Origin: Varroa destructor
Lineage: Eukaryota > Arthropoda > Arachnida > Mesostigmata > Varroidae
Direction of reading: 5' to 3'
Assembly (NCBI RefSeq): GCF_002443255.2
Contig: NW_019211458.1
Coordinates: forward strand, 20,817,643-20,881,642
Length of the DNA: 64,000 nucleotides
The position numbers and the translations under genes were made by a program. Shown piece after piece: positions 63,101-64,000 of this stretch. The notes under the pieces were generated by a model. That model was given only the letters and a program-made list of their open reading frames with translations. It did not search any database and had not been told where the DNA came from. The stretch's first letter is position 1, and the number at the start of each line of letters is the position of its first letter.

Positions 63101-64000
63101 TTAAATTTTCGCCGATGATTGAATTTATAGCCAAACTAAAATGGCCAAATGAGCACGTGTATATAGAAATACGTACATTTCATATGTCGCCAATGGTCCC
63201 ATCCGATAAGCTCCATCCGAAGCTTACTGCCGCTAAAACAACTTTTAAGCAGCTTTCGGCTGTATTGCATCGTGTGGTGCCCGCTTTCAGGAAGCCAACC
63301 TCAAGTCTGCATCAAATCGGAGGAGATGGAGGAGCGCCTCGATCTCGACGCCTATCAACAACTTCAACATAACACATACCAACAACATCACTTGCAACAG
63401 CAGCAGCAGCAGCAACAGCTGCACCAGCATCAGCTCACTAGCCCAACTAACAGCGACAACAATTCCAGCCAACCCTCACGGCCGCACAGTCTTCAGTTAG
63501 CCCAGGCTAACGGAACCGGGGAACAAAATACCATTAATACGCAACTTCTTTTTGTTGGGGGACCAGAAGAGGCCGATGCGCTTTCAACTTGCAGTTCCTC
63601 GGTTAGCACACCCGATTCACATTCACACTATACCTCCGAGCCTCGAACCACCTCCAATGCCAACAAGGGAATGGGGAAGCTTTGGGAGTTTATCAGGTAT
63701 GTATTCTGCTTAGGCATAGACTGAAATTTCGCTGCGAAGATATGATGCGCTTTCAACAATAGTAACAATTCAGAGTTAAGTATTTGAATCTTACAACGGC
63801 ATTTTTCTTAACTTCTACTAATACATAGAACAAAGAATAGGTTCGTCAATAAATCAAACAAAGATAATTGCTTTGTTTCTCCTCTGTAGAGATTTACTGT
63901 TAAACCCCGAAACGAACCCGTCACTAATCAGATGGGAACGGCGGGAGGAAGGCGTTTTCAAGTTTGTGCAGAGCGACAAAGTAGCTAAAATGTGGGGCGA
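27167..64000 (+). CDS. ESE-class ETS transcription factor (EHF/ELF3/ELF5-like), spliced, 3' partial
   Basis: Proposed gene of five visible coding exons: 27167-27174, 27253-27310, 58229-58670, 63291-63696 and 63890-64000, running off the window. The spliced protein reaches 341 residues. Residues 1-22 come from the two tiny exons. About 23-170 are acidic then Pro/Gly/Ser-rich. About 171-298 contain a Gln tract and Ser/Thr-rich linker. The ETS domain starts near 299 with LWEFIRDLLLNPE and continues through SLIRW, EEGVFKF and KVAKMWG. These resemble ESE-subfamily ETS domains more than E74, PDEF or GABPA types (recalled family knowledge). ETS factors are nuclear and bind GGAA/T cores. The recognition helix lies beyond the edge, and no Pointed domain is seen in these exons. 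The last three exons are firm. Linking the 27-kb exons rests on phase and frame, so the start is less sure; an ATG at 58196 is an unspliced alternative. Confidence 0.7.
27175..27252 (+). other. Short 78-bp intron of the ETS gene
   Basis: Begins GTGAGC and ends with a T/G-rich tract and TTGCAG. At 78 bp it is compact, contrasting with the roughly 31-kb intron that follows. Confidence 0.45.
27253..27310 (+). CDS. ETS gene, coding exon 2
   Basis: A 58-base exon between a good acceptor (GTTGTTGCAG) and a good donor (CAACAG|GTAGGT). In the frame set by the 27167 ATG it is open and ends exactly on a codon boundary (GMDFQQ), the phase-0 junction required by the acceptor at 58229. A second ATG at 27271 in the same frame could also start translation. 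No other plus-strand coding exon is apparent before 58 kb. Confidence 0.45.
28846..28871. repeat. (AT)n microsatellite
   Basis: About thirteen AT units without inverted flanks. Confidence 0.9.
29764..29769 (-). terminator. Candidate polyadenylation signal for the PiT gene
   Basis: TTTATT on the plus strand reads AATAAA on the minus strand, about 143 bases past the PiT stop codon. Other AATAAA matches occur further downstream (for example near 29582 and 29345), so the true cleavage site is undetermined. Confidence 0.4.
29912..31474 (-). CDS. PiT-family (SLC20) sodium-dependent phosphate transporter, complete, single exon
   Basis: A 520-residue integral membrane protein with the inverted duplication typical of SLC20/PiT symporters, which import inorganic phosphate with sodium at the plasma membrane. 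The N-terminal signature GANDVANSFGTSVGSK (27-42) is followed by FEISGACLLG (56-65) and PVSGTHSIVGA (113-123). The C-terminal copy has GGNDVANAVGPL (375-386), IEIGAASTVL (446-455) and PISTTHCKVGS (463-473). The acidic positions equivalent to those needed for transport in human PiT2 (here D30, E57, D378, E447) are present. About 115 hydrophilic residues (about 240-355) form the central cytoplasmic loop, shorter than in mammals, which explains 520 versus about 650-680 residues. The frame is complete: ATG after an A-rich leader, TAA at 29912. The coding region lacks introns, suggesting intron loss or an old retrocopy. It lies antisense inside the proposed ETS intron. No disabling mutation is seen. 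Confidence 0.95.
   Translation of the reverse strand: MYLDPNEVIWIVALAFIVAFFLAFGVGANDVANSFGTSVGSKVLTLKQACILATIFEISGACLLGYKVSDTVRKGIFDIAIYEDDEKTLMLGNLAALCGSASWNIIATAFRLPVSGTHSIVGAVVGFSLVARGFSGINFRGLLKIVASWFISPILSGMLSAAIFYCLRRFIIFRKDALEKGLMLLPFIYGFTLFVNIFSLILDGPPLLRFDVIPIWGATILSLAVACLTGAAVRKWYVPCLHREIQPDEEQVKPLNPPESTSQEANGQEKLGGVDANKRKDEQDTATKNAMVSNGEVKTISESANAVSFVTMPPPVTDVKSELLLQPPKAHIPRSMHSMEKVVFHDVPEEEKPEVARLFSFLQILTAVFGSFAHGGNDVANAVGPLIAVWLIYKDGTVQQVAPTPFWVLFYGGIGISAGLWIWGKRVIQTIGNDLTKVTPTNGFSIEIGAASTVLLASKMGIPISTTHCKVGSIVFVGCTRNQHNVDWILFRGIVAAWVLTLPITMALTAIIMAILLKIA
31475..33520. other. GC-richer region upstream of PiT, probable promoter/5' UTR zone
   Basis: Just upstream (minus-strand sense) of the PiT start. 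From about 31.8 to 32.65 kb and 33.1 to 33.5 kb the base composition is clearly richer in G+C, with long overlapping frames on both strands (31781-32155 minus, 124 codons; 32235-32651 plus, 138 codons) that show no domain. PiT 5' UTR exons and its promoter would be expected here. A plus-strand 30-codon frame at 33188 begins with a CTG-encoded poly-Leu leader-like stretch but has no donor that would extend it. I could not place a transcription start. Confidence 0.35.
33709..33730. repeat. (TA)n microsatellite
   Basis: About eleven TA units between two CCTCTT-containing flanks. Confidence 0.9.
33930..33963. repeat. Strong short hairpin, 14-bp stem
   Basis: The arms CCAAGCGTCTGGCC (33930-33943) and GGCCAGATGCTTGG (33950-33963) are complementary apart from one G/T position, which would be a G-U wobble in RNA. 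The loop is GGTGAC. The stem is shorter than a usual microRNA precursor, and pairing does not continue outward. Confidence 0.7.
39469..39489. repeat. ATCT repeat with inverted AGAT half
   Basis: TATCTATCT, a 3-base spacer ATG, then AGATAGATA: perfect 9-bp arms built from a tetranucleotide repeat that switches strand. Confidence 0.7.
40270..40880 (+). pseudogene. Decayed mariner-like transposase fragment
   Basis: Broken remnant of a mariner/Tc1-superfamily transposase. The frame 40300-40533 has a helix-turn-helix-like region (LFLRGYSATEIHQTL, VLSKSTVRSWCKRF) resembling the mariner DNA-binding N terminus. After a shift and lost sequence, the frame 40563-40784 shows RKVTVILTINTRIVCYDE and KLPESQTVNAAEYL, matching the layout of the mariner catalytic core (RKVLLSxWW, then LPxxQTINxxxY). 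Past a stop, LLGDHARFYKSASVT looks like a degraded HDNARPH catalytic block. Most of the linker, the catalytic region and the C terminus is missing or mutated, so the element is dead. I could not find its terminal inverted repeats, and the boundaries are approximate. It lies inside the proposed ETS intron. Confidence 0.75.
41140..41163. repeat. Inverted repeat, 9-bp arms, with nearby direct repeat
   Basis: AGCTAGACT and AGTCTAGCT are exact inverted arms separated by TAGGAC. The word CTTAGGACAGT within it also occurs about 35 bases upstream (near 41112). Function unknown. Confidence 0.7.
41971..41986. repeat. (GAT)n triplet repeat
   Basis: A GATGATGAT run in a plus frame (41856-42092) that would encode an Asp-rich tract. 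There is no other evidence that this frame is a gene. Confidence 0.75.
47568..47607. repeat. Perfect 40-bp palindrome with AT-rich centre
   Basis: The arms start TATGGTTGCATTA and end TAATGCAACCATA; the centre is a TA run. All 40 bases are self-complementary with no spacer. This is the same layout as the inverted-arm AT tract at 2183-2241, with an unrelated arm sequence. It lies inside the proposed ETS intron. Confidence 0.92.
54988..55003. repeat. (TGTC)n tetranucleotide repeat
   Basis: Four tandem TGTC units. Confidence 0.75.
58229..58670 (+). CDS. ETS gene, exon 3 (acidic and proline-rich transactivation-like region)
   Basis: Acceptor GTTTCAG after a pyrimidine-rich tract; donor AGAG|GTTAGT. 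The exon opens at a codon boundary and leaves one base over, which combines with GA from exon 4 to give Gly. It encodes 147 whole codons, starting FPLSEGDEAFFFEDN. The first 30 residues are acidic with aromatic residues, like an activation domain. The rest is rich in Pro, Gly, Leu and Ser, with no folded domain recognised. Reading through the acceptor, an in-frame ATG at 58196 could act as an alternative unspliced first exon, giving MYNSSIFMPFQ before the same sequence. Confidence 0.8.
58671..63290 (+). other. ETS gene intron 3 (4.6 kb)
   Basis: From GTTAGT to CCGCTTTCAG. It contains a diverged SINE-like copy at 61191-61305. The plus frame 62110-62331 is open for 73 codons with no recognised domain and is not convincing as an exon. 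A small hairpin (ACGGTGAC, loop ATTT, GTCACCGT) lies at 62251-62270. Confidence 0.75.
61191..61305 (-). mobile_element. Diverged tRNA-like/SINE copy (minus strand)
   Basis: On the minus strand there is an A-box match TGGTGCAGCGG, a 4-bp D-like stem, and a perfect T-arm (CCAGG, loop TTCAAGA, CCTGG). The anticodon stem does not pair, and the 5' acceptor strand does not match the 3' strand, so this is not a working tRNA. Downstream, ACAGAC, TTTCGT and AGCCGT occur in the same order as in the SINE at 20028-20204, which suggests an old member of the same family. An unrelated tRNA pseudogene is the alternative. Confidence 0.45.
63291..63696 (+). CDS. ETS gene, exon 4 (Gln-rich linker to start of ETS domain)
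   Basis: Acceptor CTTTCAG|GA; donor ATCAG|GTATGT. It completes the Gly codon from exon 3 and continues SQPQVCIKSEEMEE. It contains IKSE, a match to the sumoylation consensus (hydrophobic-K-x-E). A run of eight Gln (63395-63418, CAG/CAA mixed) is flanked by His and Gln, then Ser/Thr/Asn-rich sequence. The last residues KLWEFI begin helix 1 of the ETS domain. The split Arg codon AG|A is completed by exon 5. The Gln tract is a coding microsatellite and probably varies in length. Confidence 0.92.
63697..63889 (+). other. ETS gene intron 4 (193 bp)
   Basis: GTATGT to CCTCTGTAG. It splits the ETS domain inside helix 1, after FIR. Reading through it ends in TGA after nine codons (YVFCLGID). Confidence 0.92.
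63890..64000 (+). CDS. ETS gene, exon 5, ETS domain (cut by window edge)
   Basis: Starts with A, completing Arg, and encodes DLLLNPETNPSLIRW, then ERREEGVFKFVQSDKVAKMWG. These match the first half of the ETS winged helix: helix 1, the strand with the conserved Trp, the GVFKF strand and helix 2 ending in WG. The spacing has no gaps relative to EHF/ELF5 as recalled. Helix 3, which reads DNA, and the stop codon lie beyond position 64000. Confidence 0.93.

Overview
This window looks like nuclear DNA from an animal with moderately AT-rich sequence, spliceosomal introns, many (TA)n microsatellites, tRNA-derived SINEs and a decayed mariner. An arthropod, possibly a parasitiform mite, fits the compact 78-bp intron beside a very long one and the repeat content. 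The species assignment is an inference with low confidence. One 100-base run of N at 11440-11539 is a fixed-size scaffold gap.

Two genes are well supported. (1) A plus-strand ETS transcription factor runs off the right edge. Exons 58229-58670, 63291-63696 and 63890-64000+ have canonical GT/AG borders and matching phases. Their junction rebuilds the start of an ETS DNA-binding domain of the ESE type (EHF/ELF3/ELF5). Two tiny upstream exons, 27167-27174 and 27253-27310, supply an ATG with an in-frame stop just upstream. They are separated by a 78-bp intron and end in the phase that exon 58229 needs, which implies a gene of more than 37 kb with a 30.9-kb second intron. (2) A complete, intron-free minus-strand reading frame at 29912-31474 encodes a 520-residue PiT (SLC20) sodium/phosphate symporter. 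It would lie inside that intron on the opposite strand.

The remainder is mostly non-coding. Region by region: 1-7145 holds no supported gene but has a (TA)n tract flanked by inverted arms at 2183-2241. 7146-7909 holds an inverted SINE copy and a weak 153-codon ORF. 9440-10700 is a GC-rich, CTG/CAG-rich patch with leader-like ORFs but no proven gene. 11540-27100 is gene-poor and contains the best SINE copy (20028-20204), which has a perfect 9-bp target-site duplication. 27167-58228 is the putative ETS intron, with the PiT gene, the mariner relic near 40.3-40.9 kb and a perfect 40-bp palindrome at 47568-47607. 58671-63290 is the next ETS intron, with a third, diverged SINE-like copy.

I found no rRNA, functional tRNA, CRISPR array or operon-like organisation. 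The most interesting items are the inferred nested arrangement of PiT in a long ETS intron, the SINE family, and the palindromic AT repeats.
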